64,000 nucleotides of DNA from an uncultured Sphingomonadaceae bacterium (GTDB lineage Bacteria > Pseudomonadota > Alphaproteobacteria > Sphingomonadales > Sphingomonadaceae), in assembly GCA_913060895.1 (NCBI GenBank), contig CAJXSN010000002.1, forward strand, positions 217,194 to 281,193, read 5' to 3'. The first letter of the stretch is position 1, and each line of letters starts with the position of its first letter. The notes beneath the pieces were generated by a model. The model ran no database searches. It saw nothing but the letters and a program-made list of their open reading frames with translations, and was not told the DNA's origin. Below are positions 8,746 through 18,880 of the stretch, piece after piece. A program made the position numbers and the translations under genes.

Positions 8746-9579
8746 ATGCGCTGCACGATGCAGGTTGATTTCACAAAAATGCACGGTCTCGGCAACGATT
8801 TCGTAGTGCTGGATGGACGCGAGGTCGCCTTGCCTGCGATGACGCCGGCCGTCGCAAAAGCTTTGGCCGACCGCAACACCGGGATCGGCTGTGACCAGTT
8901 GATTGTGCTGGAGCCGAAAGGAGATACTGCTTCGAAGGCCGATTTCCGAATGCGGATATACAATCATGATGGAGGTGAAGTGGGCGCGTGCGGCAATGCT
9001 TCGCGGGCTGTCGCCCTGCTGCATGGCAATGATGCGCGGGTGGAAACTGCAGGCGGTGTCATCGATGTGTCGCCCGTTCACGGCGGCGCACAGGTCGATA
9101 TGGGCGTACCGCGCTTCGACTGGGAGGATATTCCGCTGGCCTATGCAATGGACACGGCCGCCATGCCTGTCGGCTGGGAGGAACTCAGCGATCCCGTGGC
9201 GGTCAATGTCGGCAACCCGCACGTTGTGTTCTTTGTTGATAACGCCGATGCGGTCGATCTTGCCCGCCTCGGACCACTGATCGAGAGCGACGCGCTGTTT
9301 CCCGAGAGGGTGAACGTCAATGTCGCCAGCCTGGCTGAAGACGATCATTTGCATCTGCGTGTGTGGGAACGTGGTGCCGGTCTGACCCGGGCATGCGGCA
9401 CCGGAGCCTGCGCCACTGCAGCCGCCGCCTTCTGTCGCGGGTTAACCGGACGCAACGTCACCGTGAGCCTTCCCGGCGGCGATCTGGCGATTGCTTATGA
9501 TGAAGAAGGCCGCATCACCATGACTGGCCCTGCAAAGGAGAGTTTTCGCGGCTGCTTCGAATGGAGCAACTTCGCATGA
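8746..9579 (+). CDS. dapF: Diaminopimelate epimerase
   Basis: Converts LL- to meso-diaminopimelate for lysine and peptidoglycan synthesis. It has 277 residues with the two-fold DapF fold. The catalytic cysteine pair is visible as C82 (in GACGNASR) and C217 (in RACGTGAC). The N-terminal KMHGLGNDFVV motif is typical. ATG 8746 is used; ATG 8758 (MQVDFTKMHG) is an equally good start by family length, and neither has a strong Shine-Dalgarno. The stop overlaps the mtaB start as ATGA, the first link of a coupled dapF-mtaB-ftsY unit. Confidence 0.95.
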   Translation: MRCTMQVDFTKMHGLGNDFVVLDGREVALPAMTPAVAKALADRNTGIGCDQLIVLEPKGDTASKADFRMRIYNHDGGEVGACGNASRAVALLHGNDARVETAGGVIDVSPVHGGAQVDMGVPRFDWEDIPLAYAMDTAAMPVGWEELSDPVAVNVGNPHVVFFVDNADAVDLARLGPLIESDALFPERVNVNVASLAEDDHLHLRVWERGAGLTRACGTGACATAAAAFCRGLTGRNVTVSLPGGDLAIAYDEEGRITMTGPAKESFRGCFEWSNFA

Positions 9580-10772
9580 CTGCGCCCATCGAAGACAAAC
9601 CCAAACCGGCAGAAGTCATCTCGCTTGGTTGCCGTCTCAACATTTCCGAAAGTGAGCGCATCGGCGCGATGCTAGCAGGCGAGGACATTGTGGTAATCAA
9701 CAGCTGCGCCGTCACCAGCGAAGCCGTGCGGCAAACCCGCCAAGCCATTCGCAAGGCCCGCAGGGCCCGTCCCGATGCCCGCCTGCTGGTGACCGGTTGC
9801 GCCGCAGATATAGAACGAGACGCGCTGGTTGCCATGCCCGAAGTCGATGGTTTGATTGCAAACGCTGGCAAGCTGGATCCGCGCATGTGGAATGCACCGC
9901 TCGACGCGGCACCTGTTGTGCCCGCCCGCACTCGCGCCTTTGTTGGGGTGCAGAACGGTTGCGACCATTCCTGCACCTTCTGCGTGATACCCCAGGGCCG
10001 CGGCGTCAGCCGATCCCTGCCCGTGGCCGATGTGCTGAAGGTGATAGAGCGCCATTTGGAGCAGGGCGCGCCCGAAGTGGTGTTGACCGGCGTCGATCTG
10101 ACGTCATGGGGCCATGATCTGCCCGATGCGCCCGGCCTCGGCACTCTGGTGCAGGCTATCCTGCGGGCCTTCCCGGCCCTGCCCCGTCTGCGACTGTCTT
10201 CAGTCGACGGGATAGAGATCGATCCGTTGTTGTTCGACGTTATTTCCAGCGAGCAGCGGATCATGCCACACCTTCATCTATCGCTTCAGCACGGGCACGA
10301 CCTTATCCTGAAACGCATGAAGCGGCGCCACAGCCGCGCCGATGCGGTGGACATCGTGGGCCGTTTGAAAGCCCGCCGCCCGGAACTTTCCATCGGCGCA
10401 GATCTGATCGCCGGCTTTCCGACCGAAACGGACGAGCATCACGCTGCCAATCTTTCGATTATCGCGGAACTGGCTGTGGTTCACGGCCACATCTTCCCCT
10501 ACTCGCCTCGCTCAGGCACACCTGCCGCGCATATGCCACAAGTTGAACGTGCGGTAGTGAAAGGCCGCGCCGCGGATCTGCGAGCCGCCACATCCGCCCA
10601 GCGCGGCACCTGGCTGGAAAGCTTGCTCGGCACAACTCAGGAAGTCCTCGCCGAACGCGACGGGACAGGTTACGCACCCAACTTCGCCCGGGTAAATGTT
10701 CCCGCTGGAACACCCGCCGGAACCATCCTGACTATTACACCCGAACACATTGAAAAGGGCATGCTCCTTTGA
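9576..10772 (+). CDS. mtaB: tRNA t6A37 methylthiotransferase
   Basis: Radical-SAM methylthiotransferase that converts t6A to ms2t6A at tRNA position 37. It has 398 residues. The N-terminal UPF0004 domain carries the three auxiliary cluster cysteines C19, C44 and C75. The radical-SAM triad is C129-x3-C133-x2-C136 in GCDHSCTFCVIPQGRG. A C-terminal TRAM-like tail follows. ATG 9576 overlaps the dapF stop as ATGA and has GGAG 9 bases upstream, which favours it over an in-frame ATG at 9561. MtaB is preferred over MiaB or RimO by the SLGCRLN start and the tail; subfamily assignment is by pattern only. Confidence 0.9.
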   Translation: MTAPIEDKPKPAEVISLGCRLNISESERIGAMLAGEDIVVINSCAVTSEAVRQTRQAIRKARRARPDARLLVTGCAADIERDALVAMPEVDGLIANAGKLDPRMWNAPLDAAPVVPARTRAFVGVQNGCDHSCTFCVIPQGRGVSRSLPVADVLKVIERHLEQGAPEVVLTGVDLTSWGHDLPDAPGLGTLVQAILRAFPALPRLRLSSVDGIEIDPLLFDVISSEQRIMPHLHLSLQHGHDLILKRMKRRHSRADAVDIVGRLKARRPELSIGADLIAGFPTETDEHHAANLSIIAELAVVHGHIFPYSPRSGTPAAHMPQVERAVVKGRAADLRAATSAQRGTWLESLLGTTQEVLAERDGTGYAPNFARVNVPAGTPAGTILTITPEHIEKGMLL

Positions 10773-11692
10773 CGCAATCGAGCTGGACCGAACGCCTGCT
10801 GGGCGGGTTTCGTAAAACATCCGACCGGCTGGGCGAGAACCTGACCGCTGTTGGCGGCACATCGAAGCTGGACGAAGCCACGCTCGACGAGGTGGAGGAT
10901 GCGCTGATCACGTCCGACCTGGGTCCAGCAGCAGCAGCCCGTATCAAGGACAAGCTGCGCGAACGCCGCTTTGGTCTCGAGATAACCGAGCGCGAATTGA
11001 AAGAGGCTGTGGCCGACGAAATCGCAGCGATCCTGCGGGCTGTTGCCAAGCCGCTGGAAATCAGCGCCTTCCCACGCCCGCAGGTCATTCTGGTGATCGG
11101 AGTGAATGGCAGCGGCAAGACGACCACCATCGCCAAATTGGCGCATTGGCTGCAGGAAGACGATTATGGCGTCATGTTGGCTGCTGGCGATACATTCCGC
11201 GCCGCCGCGATCGGACAGCTGGCGACGTGGGCAGAGCGCATCGGCGCGCCAATTATTCGCGGTGCAGAAGGCGGCGATCCCGCGAGTATCGTGTTCGACG
11301 GAGTGAAAGCCGCGACCGATCAGGGTATCGACGCTCTGGTCGTCGACACTGCAGGCCGCCTTCAGAACAAACGCGAGTTGATGGATGAACTGGCCAAGAT
11401 CAGAAAGGTTCTCGGCCGGCTGAACCCTGAGGCGCCGCACAATGTGTTACTGGTGCTGGACGCGACCAACGGGCAGAACGCATTGTCGCAGATCGACGTT
11501 TTCAAGGAAGTTGCCGGAGTGACCGGCCTGATCATGACCAAACTGGACGGTACCGCACGCGGCGGTGTTCTGGTTGCAGCGGCGGAGCAATACGGTCTGC
11601 CAATTCACGCCATCGGCGTGGGCGAAACGATCGACGATCTGCGACCCTTCGATCCCGATCTGGTCGCCCGAGTGATTGCCGGGGTTGCCTAG
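10769..11692 (+). CDS. ftsY: Signal recognition particle receptor FtsY
   Basis: SRP-receptor GTPase that docks SRP-ribosome complexes at the inner membrane. It has 307 residues: a helical N domain (about 1-100) and an SRP-type G domain with P-loop GVNGSGKTT (111-119), DTAGR (193-197) and TKLD (257-260). The acidic A domain of the E. coli protein is missing, giving the short form usual in alphaproteobacteria. The start is TTG at 10769, overlapping the mtaB stop as TTGA, with AAAAGGG about 9 bases upstream. Its RNA partner is the SRP RNA gene at 46.1 kb. Confidence 0.95.
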   Translation: MTQSSWTERLLGGFRKTSDRLGENLTAVGGTSKLDEATLDEVEDALITSDLGPAAAARIKDKLRERRFGLEITERELKEAVADEIAAILRAVAKPLEISAFPRPQVILVIGVNGSGKTTTIAKLAHWLQEDDYGVMLAAGDTFRAAAIGQLATWAERIGAPIIRGAEGGDPASIVFDGVKAATDQGIDALVVDTAGRLQNKRELMDELAKIRKVLGRLNPEAPHNVLLVLDATNGQNALSQIDVFKEVAGVTGLIMTKLDGTARGGVLVAAAEQYGLPIHAIGVGETIDDLRPFDPDLVARVIAGVA

Positions 11693-11825
11693 CACCGGAC
11701 GCTCCACACAATTCACCGTTCATCCAAAGCCAGTACAAGTTAGCCTCTTTTCTCTGTCACGAATTTCAGATGCAAAGCAGTCACTCGGCAGGCTTGGGGC
11801 GAGCGAACTTAGCGAGACAAAACCG

Positions 11826-12476
11826 ATGAGAGATACCGAAAACCAAAAGAAACCCGCCTCCGGGTGGGTCAGTATCCTGATCGATTACGGGCCGCTTCTG
11901 GCATTCTTCCTGACCTATCGCTGGTTCGCACCGGAAGATCCGGAGCCGATTGCCGAAGTCGGCGCGGTTATTCGCGGCACAATGGTCTTTATGGCCGCTT
12001 CGGTAGTGGCCATCAGTGTGTCCAAATGGCGCAACGGCAAAATTTCGCCGATGTTGTGGTTCTCGACTGTGCTGATCGTGGGCTTCGGCGCGCTAACTAT
12101 CTTCTTCGGAGACCCGCTTTTCGTTCAGCTAAAGCCGACGATCATCTATATTGTGTTCGGTATAGCTCTGCTGATCGGGGCGTGGCGCGGCAAGGCGTTG
12201 CTCAAGGTGTTGCTGGAAGCTGCATTCGAGGGCTTGACCGATGAAGGCTGGCTCAAACTGAGCCGCAATTGGGGCGTGTTTTTTCTGGCTCTAGCAGGGC
12301 TCAATGAATTCCTGCGCTGGTATCTCGATTTTGGCGGATGGCTGGCGGCGAAGCTTTGGGTGTTTTTGCCCCTCACATTCCTGTTCACCTTCACCCAGAT
12401 CCCGATGCTGTTGAAGCATGGGCTGGGCCCAGAAGCGAAGGATGATGTGCTGGAGGAAGAACCGCCGACCGGCTGA
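11826..12476 (+). CDS. yciB: Inner-membrane septation protein YciB/IspZ
   Basis: Integral membrane protein of 216 residues with about five to six hydrophobic helices. It matches the intracellular septation protein A family, including the region LSRNWGVFFLALAGLNEFLRW near residues 142-162. YciB proteins interact with cell elongation and division machinery; the biochemical role is unsettled. ATG 11826 is taken as the start: the 50 upstream in-frame codons have no family character. It follows ftsY in the same direction after a 133-base gap. Confidence 0.9.
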   Translation: MRDTENQKKPASGWVSILIDYGPLLAFFLTYRWFAPEDPEPIAEVGAVIRGTMVFMAASVVAISVSKWRNGKISPMLWFSTVLIVGFGALTIFFGDPLFVQLKPTIIYIVFGIALLIGAWRGKALLKVLLEAAFEGLTDEGWLKLSRNWGVFFLALAGLNEFLRWYLDFGGWLAAKLWVFLPLTFLFTFTQIPMLLKHGLGPEAKDDVLEEEPPTG

Positions 12477-12691
12477 AGGTGCTGATCTGAATGGGGCTCT
12501 GGCTATGCCAAACGGATTGGCTGCTCTTCTTTAGCTAAATCCCAATATTGTTTGCGAGGTTTACGTTAGCGCCTCAATCTCGCTTCCGGCTCTCTTGCGC
12601 GGATATGCGAGAATAATCAGGAGCAGGTCAGCTTTCGCGCGCAAGACTTTCATATAATCCAAGAGACGTATGGCAGGCATGCCAGCGCGCG
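12477..12691. other. Intergenic gap between yciB and kup
   Basis: A 215-base gap separates two convergent genes. I see no ORF with family character, no T-tailed hairpin and no RNA gene in it. Confidence 0.6.
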
Positions 12692-14620
12692 TCAGATCCG
12701 CACCTGACTGCCCAGTTCCACAACGCGGTTGGTCGGCAAACGGAAGAATTCCATCGCTGTTGCCGCATTGCGCAGCATCCAGGAGAATATCTTTTCGCGC
12801 CAGATCGGCATGGCGGGATTGTCGCTGGGAAGCAGGGTCTGACGGCTGAGGAAAAAGCTGGTCTGCATCATGTCGAACTCGCCGCCGCATTGCTGCATAG
12901 TCTTCAGGCCAGTAGGCACATCGGTTTCTTCCATGAAACCATAATGCAGCACAGCGCGGAAGAAGCCGTCGCCGATTTCGCTGTATTCACACCTCTTGTC
13001 CGGATCGACATAGGGAATATCGGCAATCGTCACAGTCAGGATGACCACCCGCTCGTGCAGGACCTTGTTGTGCTTGATATTGTGCAGCAGCGCACTGGGT
13101 ACACCAGCGGTGCTGCTGGCCATGAAAATAGCAGTACCGGGCACGCGAGTGGCGGAATTCTTGGCGCTCTTGGCGAAAATTTCAATCGGCAGGGCAACCT
13201 CGGTCATCCGTTCCCGCATGACCTTGCGGCCTCGCGCCCACGTGGTCAGCAGCGTGAACACCACTGCCCCCACCATCAACGGGAACCAGCCGCCGTCGCC
13301 GACTTTGGTCAGGTTCGCCGCGAAGTAAGCTCCGTCGATAATCAGGAAAAACAGGACAATGGGCGCTGCAACCCACCACTTCCATTTCCAGACACCGACA
13401 AACAACACACCCATCAGCAGCGTATCGATGGTGACGGCGCCGGTCACAGCAATACCATACGCGCTCGCCAGATTGGAGGAATTCTGGAACGTCAGAACCA
13501 GCACGATCACCGCAATCATCAGCGCCCAATTCACAACGGGGATGTAAATCTGTCCCGAATGCGCGTCGCTGGTATGGCGGACCGACAGGCGAGGAACAAA
13601 GCCCAGCTGGATCGCCTGATGGGTGATCGAGAACGCGCCCGAAATAACCGCCTGGCTGGCGATAAAGGTGGCGAATGTCGCCAGGATAACCAGCGGCAGT
13701 CGCCATGCCTCTGGTGCCAGAATGAAGAACGGGTTCTGGATCGCTTCCGCGGCTTCTGCTCCTGACAGCGACACGATCATCGCGCCTTGCCCGAAATAGT
13801 TGAGAAGCAGGCAAGGCATGACAAAACCGAACCAGCTCAGCCGCATTGGTCCGCGCCCGAAATGCCCCATATCGGAATACAGCGCCTCCGACCCAGTCAC
13901 CGCCAGCACTACGGAGCCAAGCGCCAGAAACGCCAGGAACCCATCGTTCACGAAGAACATTACCGCGTAATACGGATTGAGTGCGTAGAAAATATCGGGA
14001 TGCTGGACGATCTGGATGATGCCCAGCAGCGCAATCACTACGAAATAAACGACCATCACAGGCGCGAACAGAGCACCGACCTTTGCCGTGCCACTTCGCT
14101 GGATCATGAAAAGGAATATAAGCAGGATCAGTGCGATGGGAATGACATAGGGCTGCAGGCCCTGATCGACCACGGTCAGCCCCTCAACCGCTGAGAGAAC
14201 CGAAATGGCGGGCGTAATCATACTGTCGCCGTAAAACAGCGATGTCGCAAATACGCCTAGCAGCACGACCAGCCAGCCATACCGCGTGGTCCCGATATTG
14301 CGGCTGATCAGCGCGACCAGAGCAAGGCTGCCGCCCTGCCCCTTGTTATCGGCCCGCATCAGGATGGTCACATACTGGATCGCCACGATCAGCGTCATCG
14401 ACCAGAAGATCAGGCTGACCACGCCCAGCACATGATTGTAATCTATCGGCAGCGGGTTGGGCCCAACAAATGTCTCCCGGAAGGCATAAAGCGGGCTGGT
14501 GCCGATATCGCCAAAAACGATGCCAATTGCGCCCACTGCCATCTTGGTAGTGGAATCTATATGGGCCGGGCCGCCCCCCGGGGGTGCGCGGTCGATTGCT
14601 GCTGGTGCGCTGTCGCTCAT
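12692..14620 (-). CDS. kup: KUP-family potassium uptake transporter
   Basis: Potassium/proton symporter of the inner membrane, 642 residues. The N-terminal half has about 12 transmembrane helices. The family motif [17 protein letters not shown] lies near residues 33-49 and [16 protein letters not shown] near 99-114. The C-terminal ~180 residues are the cytosolic Kup domain. The N-terminal 25 residues are rich in A, P and G, before the first helix. No other potassium genes adjoin it, but a K+/H+-type antiporter is encoded at 31.8 kb, giving both uptake and efflux routes in the window. Confidence 0.95.
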   Translation of the reverse strand: MSDSAPAAIDRAPPGGGPAHIDSTTKMAVGAIGIVFGDIGTSPLYAFRETFVGPNPLPIDYNHVLGVVSLIFWSMTLIVAIQYVTILMRADNKGQGGSLALVALISRNIGTTRYGWLVVLLGVFATSLFYGDSMITPAISVLSAVEGLTVVDQGLQPYVIPIALILLIFLFMIQRSGTAKVGALFAPVMVVYFVVIALLGIIQIVQHPDIFYALNPYYAVMFFVNDGFLAFLALGSVVLAVTGSEALYSDMGHFGRGPMRLSWFGFVMPCLLLNYFGQGAMIVSLSGAEAAEAIQNPFFILAPEAWRLPLVILATFATFIASQAVISGAFSITHQAIQLGFVPRLSVRHTSDAHSGQIYIPVVNWALMIAVIVLVLTFQNSSNLASAYGIAVTGAVTIDTLLMGVLFVGVWKWKWWVAAPIVLFFLIIDGAYFAANLTKVGDGGWFPLMVGAVVFTLLTTWARGRKVMRERMTEVALPIEIFAKSAKNSATRVPGTAIFMASSTAGVPSALLHNIKHNKVLHERVVILTVTIADIPYVDPDKRCEYSEIGDGFFRAVLHYGFMEETDVPTGLKTMQQCGGEFDMMQTSFFLSRQTLLPSDNPAMPIWREKIFSWMLRNAATAMEFFRLPTNRVVELGSQVRI

Positions 14621-14739
14621 CCGTCAGGAGACCTTACTTAGACTGACCCGTTGTCTTGGCAGTACGCGGCTCTCTGGGCGGCGTTGATGCAAAGCAAGGC
14701 GCGCCGGTAGCAGTGGCAACCATGCCGCGCAACAGCCGC

Positions 14740-15381
14740 TCAGGACCCCGCCTGCGCGGCAATCGCTGCCAGCAGGGTGTCGAGCGAGTTCAAACGCTCC
14801 TGCATATACGCTAGCCCGGCGGCATTTTTGCTGGCCCCTGCCAGTGCCTCTGCCCATAAATCGCGGGTTTCGAGCAGGCGCCCTGCACGCAATTCGGGCA
14901 GGGCGGCAAAGTAACCAACTGCGGGATTGCCTGGCAGGGCATCACGGGCCCGCTGATATGCATACAGAGCAGCCGGTGTGCCGTGTCCGTCTGAATACTC
15001 GACCAGCGCAACTGCCAGTGCGAGCCAGCCTTCGCCGTCATTAGGGTTTTCGGCAACGGCGTTGCGATAAAAGCCGGCAGCCGTTTCGAATTCGCCCCGC
15101 CGAGCATAGGTGTCGCCCGTCAGAACATAACGGCTGGGCGGGCCGGCATTGTCGAAAAATTCGCGGCGCGCATCGATCAGAACGGGGCTGGCGCGTACAT
15201 CGGGGCTTTCGGCAGATCGCGGAGCGGAGGGCATTCCTGGAAAACCCTGCCACGCATATCCGGCAAGCCCGAACATCAATGTTGCAGCGAACAGCGTCCA
15301 GTAACTGCGTGCATGGCGCAGCAACACCGTGCCTGCGCCAAGCGCGCCCACACCCAGCAGGACGACGAACAACCATGTCAT
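14740..15381 (-). CDS. ccmI: Cytochrome c maturation TPR protein (CcmI/CycH-like)
   Basis: Membrane-anchored apocytochrome c chaperone, last gene of the ccm run. It has 213 residues: two hydrophobic segments at the N-terminus (about 2-22 and 28-46) and then TPR-like helices (YVLTGDTYARRGEFETAAGFYRNAVAENPNDGEGW, about 84-118). It is shorter than the two-domain E. coli CcmI. The start ATG overlaps the ccmH stop by 4 bases (ATGA), indicating translational coupling. Its position after ccmH supports the call; by sequence alone it is a generic TPR protein. Confidence 0.8.
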   Translation of the reverse strand: MTWLFVVLLGVGALGAGTVLLRHARSYWTLFAATLMFGLAGYAWQGFPGMPSAPRSAESPDVRASPVLIDARREFFDNAGPPSRYVLTGDTYARRGEFETAAGFYRNAVAENPNDGEGWLALAVALVEYSDGHGTPAALYAYQRARDALPGNPAVGYFAALPELRAGRLLETRDLWAEALAGASKNAAGLAYMQERLNSLDTLLAAIAAQAGS

Positions 15382-15788
15382 GACCTTCCCCGCAGTCGCC
15401 GCAGGAAAAGCGCAATACCAACCAGCAATAGCAAACCCGGAATGGCATAAAGCGGCCAGTTCGGGCCAATTACATCGGGAGAATAGCTTACATAATCCCC
15501 GTAACGTTCAACCAGCCAGTTACGGATTTCGTCGGAGCTTTCACCCGCCTGCACCCGGGTGCGGACAAGGTGGCGCATATCTTCCGCCATTTCAGCGTCG
15601 CTGTCGGCAATGGATTGGGACTGGCAGGTCAGGCAGCGCAGGCTTTCCATCAGTTCCTTTGCCTTAGCCTCCTGTACCGGGTCGGACAGCTGGACGTTGG
15701 CAAGTGAAGTTTCCTGCGCGCTAAGCGGCACGGCACTGGAAGAAATTGCTATCAGGAGAGCAGCAAGAAAAGCGAGATAGCGAATCAT
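15378..15788 (-). CDS. ccmH: Cytochrome c maturation protein CcmH (CcmL/NrfF type)
   Basis: Periplasmic membrane-tethered thiol oxidoreductase that reduces apocytochrome c CxxCH cysteines. It has 136 residues: signal peptide (about 1-24), a helical domain with the LRCxxCQ motif (C52 and C55, LRCLTCQSQ) and a C-terminal transmembrane helix (about 110-129). It is the short CcmH form without fused TPRs; these are supplied by ccmI downstream. It overlaps both neighbours by 4 bases. Confidence 0.94.
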   Translation of the reverse strand: MIRYLAFLAALLIAISSSAVPLSAQETSLANVQLSDPVQEAKAKELMESLRCLTCQSQSIADSDAEMAEDMRHLVRTRVQAGESSDEIRNWLVERYGDYVSYSPDVIGPNWPLYAIPGLLLLVGIALFLRRLRGRS

Positions 15789-16315
15789 CGGCGCGCATCC
15801 TCCAGTTCCTGCAGCAATATCGGGATATCGCGCTCGCGAATATCGCCAATATGCTGGTGGCGGATGATGCCCTTGCCGTCGATCACGAAGGTTTCCGGCA
15901 CGCCGCTAGAGCCGATGCCCAGTTGGACCATCGACCTCTGGTCGATTGCCAATCCGGTATAAGGATCGCCGTGGGTTTCCAGAAACTGCGCGATATCCTC
16001 AGGCGTATCGCGGATCGCGAGGCCTACGATCGGCACACCCGCCTCCTTCAAGGCTTCCAGCTGCGGAGCCTCCGCAATGCAAGGCAGGCACCATGTCGCC
16101 CAGATATTGAGCAGGCGGGGCTTACCATCGGTGAAATCGGCATTCGTTACCGGCACGCCGTTGGCACGGCCCGCAGGAAGCTCGAACACTGGTAGCGGCT
16201 TGCCCACCATTCGGCTGGGTACCGCGTCATCCTTCGGCTGCGTCAGCTGATAGGACGCGATTCCGACAAACAGCGTGAACATCGCCAACGGGATAAAGAA
16301 TATGGCGCGTTTCAA
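15785..16315 (-). CDS. ccmG: Thiol-disulfide oxidoreductase CcmG/DsbE
   Basis: Periplasmic membrane-anchored thioredoxin that keeps apocytochrome c thiols reduced for haem attachment. With TTG at 16315 it has 176 residues, the usual length: signal anchor (about 2-22) and a thioredoxin fold with W-C76-L-P-C79 and the cis-proline region SSGVPETF. The TTG overlaps the ccmF stop as TTGA and has AGAGG about 10 bases upstream. The frame stays open upstream within ccmF, but that extension is P/R-rich and lacks family character. Confidence 0.93.
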   Translation of the reverse strand: MKRAIFFIPLAMFTLFVGIASYQLTQPKDDAVPSRMVGKPLPVFELPAGRANGVPVTNADFTDGKPRLLNIWATWCLPCIAEAPQLEALKEAGVPIVGLAIRDTPEDIAQFLETHGDPYTGLAIDQRSMVQLGIGSSGVPETFVIDGKGIIRHQHIGDIRERDIPILLQELEDARR

Positions 16316-18273
16316 GCCAGTGCCGCCTCTTCTGCCCGGCGCTCTTTCAGCCGCACTACCAGACGGCGGCGGCGGTGGCCGGTCATAATATGGCCCACTG
16401 CGGCCATCGCCCCGCCAAGAGCGATCAGAATCGAACCGTACCAGATCAGCGTCACGAAAGGTTTCCACCAAAGGCGCAACTGCCAGCGTCCATCACCCGC
16501 AGCCTGCCCCAGCACGACGTAAAGTTGCCCGTCCCACCGGTTGTGCAGCGCGCTTTCCGTTGTTGTTTGGACTGGCTGGACATAGCTGCGCGATTGCGGG
16601 CGAAGAACAACCGGCTCGCTTCCATCACTCACTGACAGGCGAGCTTCCAGCGCAGTCCAGTTCGGCCCGGCAAGGGGCTCCACTCCAAGCAGAGTGACTT
16701 CATAAGGACCGATTGCGGCGCTTTCGCCTGCGCTGACAGCCGCCAGCGTTTCCTTTGAAAAACCGCTTTCGCTCGCCATGCCGAACAGCGACACAGCAAT
16801 CCCGAGATGCGCCAGTACCATACCCCATGTCGCCAGCGGCGTGCGACGCAGGCTTCGGCTATAGAGTGGCAAGACGCTTGCAACGCCCAGAACGGCAGCA
16901 AAGGCGAGGCCCAGCAGCGGCAGGATGCCCGCATCGCTGGCCAGCCAGCCCGCCACGAACGTCACGATACCAATAGCTGCCAGCAGGATCGCGGCCTTGG
17001 AAATGCGTCCGCCACTGTCCTGCCGCCAGCGCAGGATCGGGCCGACAGCCATTATTGCGAACATCGGCAGCGCGAACACCGCGCTGACCGAATTGAAATA
17101 GGGCGCACCTACGGAAACCCGGTCACCCATTGCCTCGGCCATCAGGGGATACAGAGTGCCGAGGAGGACCACGCCCAGAATGGCGCAAAGCATAATGTTG
17201 TTGAACACCAGCGCGGCTTCACGGCTGGCCAGAGCGAACCGTTTTCCCTCCGATATTGTGCCCGCCCGCCAAGCAAAAAGCGCCAACGCGCCGCCGATGT
17301 AAATCGCCAACAATATCAGGATAAACGCCCCCCGTTCCGGGTCCACGGCGAAGCTGTGGACGCTGGTCAGAACACCGGAGCGGACGATAAATGTGCCCAG
17401 CATACTCATGGAAAAAGCCACCACGCCCAGCATCACAGTCCATGTTCGCAAAGCGTCACGCGCAGCCAGCACGGTGACCGAATGCAACAATGCCGTCGCC
17501 GCCAACCACGGCATCAGCGATGCGTTCTCCACCGGATCCCAGAACCACCAGCCGCCCCAGCCAAGCTCGTAGTACGCCCACCAGCTACCCGCTGAAATCC
17601 CCAGGGTCAGAAACACCCATGCGCCCAGCACCCACGGCCGCATCGCACGAGCAAAATCCGGTGTGACCTGCCGCGTAACCAGCGCACCGACCACGAAACT
17701 GAAGGCAACCGAAAGCCCGACATAACCCATGTACAAAGTGGGGGGATGGAAGGCGAGGCCGAAATCCTGCAGCAACGGATTGAGGCCGGCACCCTGCGCT
17801 GCGGGTGTAGGCAGTCGTTCGAACGGATTGGAGCTGCCGATAATAAAGGCATAGAACCCGGCACCGACTGCGCCCTGAGCCGCCAGAACAGCCTGTATCG
17901 TCTTTTCGGGCAGGCGTTTCTCCAACGCTCCGATGGCCGCGCCCGACAGGGCCATCACAGCGATCCACAGCGACATGGAACCTTCGTGATTACCCCACGC
18001 ACCGGTGATCTTATACAGCAGCGGTTTGTCGGAATGCGAATTGCTCGCGACCAGTTTCACTGACAAATCTGTGATGGCAAACAGCCAAAGCAGGCAGACA
18101 AAGGCCGTCATCGCCAGCAGGCCCTGCACGATGGCGGCAGGCCGGGTGATCGCGCCTATGTCTGCGCCTTCACTAACTGTATCGGCGCGAAGCGCCAGCG
18201 CACCGGTAATGAACTGCATGACGCAAAGCGCCGCTGCCATCCACAGCGCGGCAAGACCGATTTCTGCTGTCAC
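16312..18273 (-). CDS. ccmF: Cytochrome c haem lyase subunit CcmF
   Basis: Large inner-membrane component of the system I haem ligation complex, 653 residues with about 15 hydrophobic helices. The tryptophan-rich WWD motif (WGGWWFWDPVENASLMPW, about 239-256) and the FHPP histidine motif near residue 176 are both present; these regions handle haem from holo-CcmE. It overlaps ccmE at its start (18270-18273, ATGA) and ccmG at its end (TTGA). Confidence 0.96.
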   Translation of the reverse strand: MTAEIGLAALWMAAALCVMQFITGALALRADTVSEGADIGAITRPAAIVQGLLAMTAFVCLLWLFAITDLSVKLVASNSHSDKPLLYKITGAWGNHEGSMSLWIAVMALSGAAIGALEKRLPEKTIQAVLAAQGAVGAGFYAFIIGSSNPFERLPTPAAQGAGLNPLLQDFGLAFHPPTLYMGYVGLSVAFSFVVGALVTRQVTPDFARAMRPWVLGAWVFLTLGISAGSWWAYYELGWGGWWFWDPVENASLMPWLAATALLHSVTVLAARDALRTWTVMLGVVAFSMSMLGTFIVRSGVLTSVHSFAVDPERGAFILILLAIYIGGALALFAWRAGTISEGKRFALASREAALVFNNIMLCAILGVVLLGTLYPLMAEAMGDRVSVGAPYFNSVSAVFALPMFAIMAVGPILRWRQDSGGRISKAAILLAAIGIVTFVAGWLASDAGILPLLGLAFAAVLGVASVLPLYSRSLRRTPLATWGMVLAHLGIAVSLFGMASESGFSKETLAAVSAGESAAIGPYEVTLLGVEPLAGPNWTALEARLSVSDGSEPVVLRPQSRSYVQPVQTTTESALHNRWDGQLYVVLGQAAGDGRWQLRLWWKPFVTLIWYGSILIALGGAMAAVGHIMTGHRRRRLVVRLKERRAEEAALA

Positions 18274-18743
18274 CGGCCCCCGCCAGTCTCGGTCTCTGCG
18301 ACCACTTGCCGGGCCTGATACTCGGTCATTTCCTGTAACTCGCGGGGGACATAATTCTCGTCATGTTTGGCCAGCAGGGAATCGGCCATGAATGCAGTCG
18401 GCCCCATCCGTCCCTCCGCCACAACGCCGGATCCTTCCACGAAAAGATCCGGCACGATGCCAGTGAAACGTACCGGAACTTCGGCTTCGCCATCACCGAC
18501 CGTAAAACGTATCGAGACGCCATCGTCCAATTGCTGGATTGATCCCTCGCGGACCATACCGCCAAGCCGGATCATACGACTGTATACTGGCGGATCGGCC
18601 GCGAGCTGGCTGGGTGTATAAAAGTAGTTTGCTTCGCTGCGCAGGCCCCATGCGGCCAAAAATCCGGCCCCAACCAGTACAATCAGAGCAATAACGACCA
18701 GCACCAGACGCTGGTGCTTGGGCTTGGGGCGCAAAGTATTCAT
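18270..18743 (-). CDS. ccmE: Cytochrome c maturation haem chaperone CcmE
   Basis: Periplasmic membrane-anchored haem chaperone of 157 residues. It has a cytoplasmic tail, one transmembrane helix (about 14-33) and an OB-fold domain with the covalent haem-binding histidine H127 in KHDENY (Y131 is the conserved tyrosine). It is the canonical histidine form. ATG 18743 overlaps the ccmD stop as ATGA. The frame continues open upstream across ccmD, but the conserved CcmE N-terminus begins here. Confidence 0.95.
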   Translation of the reverse strand: MNTLRPKPKHQRLVLVVIALIVLVGAGFLAAWGLRSEANYFYTPSQLAADPPVYSRMIRLGGMVREGSIQQLDDGVSIRFTVGDGEAEVPVRFTGIVPDLFVEGSGVVAEGRMGPTAFMADSLLAKHDENYVPRELQEMTEYQARQVVAETETGGGR

Positions 18744-18880
18744 TTGCGTTTCGCCCTGTCCCGTCGTGCTTCGGCCCGGCGCATGGTTACGACGGCCCAC
18801 ACAACCAACAGTCCAACTGCGATGCCGCCCACTGCGTATGACCAGAGCACGAAATCCCATTGGTTGAGACCTTCGCGCAT
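18740..18880 (-). CDS. ccmD: Haem exporter accessory protein CcmD
   Basis: Very small membrane protein of 46 residues between ccmC and ccmE. It has a short acidic/aromatic N-terminus (MREGLNQWDFVLWSY), one transmembrane helix (about 15-33) and a strongly basic cytoplasmic tail (RRAEARRDRAKRK). This is the standard CcmD layout. CcmD helps release holo-CcmE from the CcmABC complex. Its start shares one base with the ccmC stop (TGATG) and its stop overlaps the ccmE start (ATGA). Confidence 0.92.
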   Translation of the reverse strand: MREGLNQWDFVLWSYAVGGIAVGLLVVWAVVTMRRAEARRDRAKRK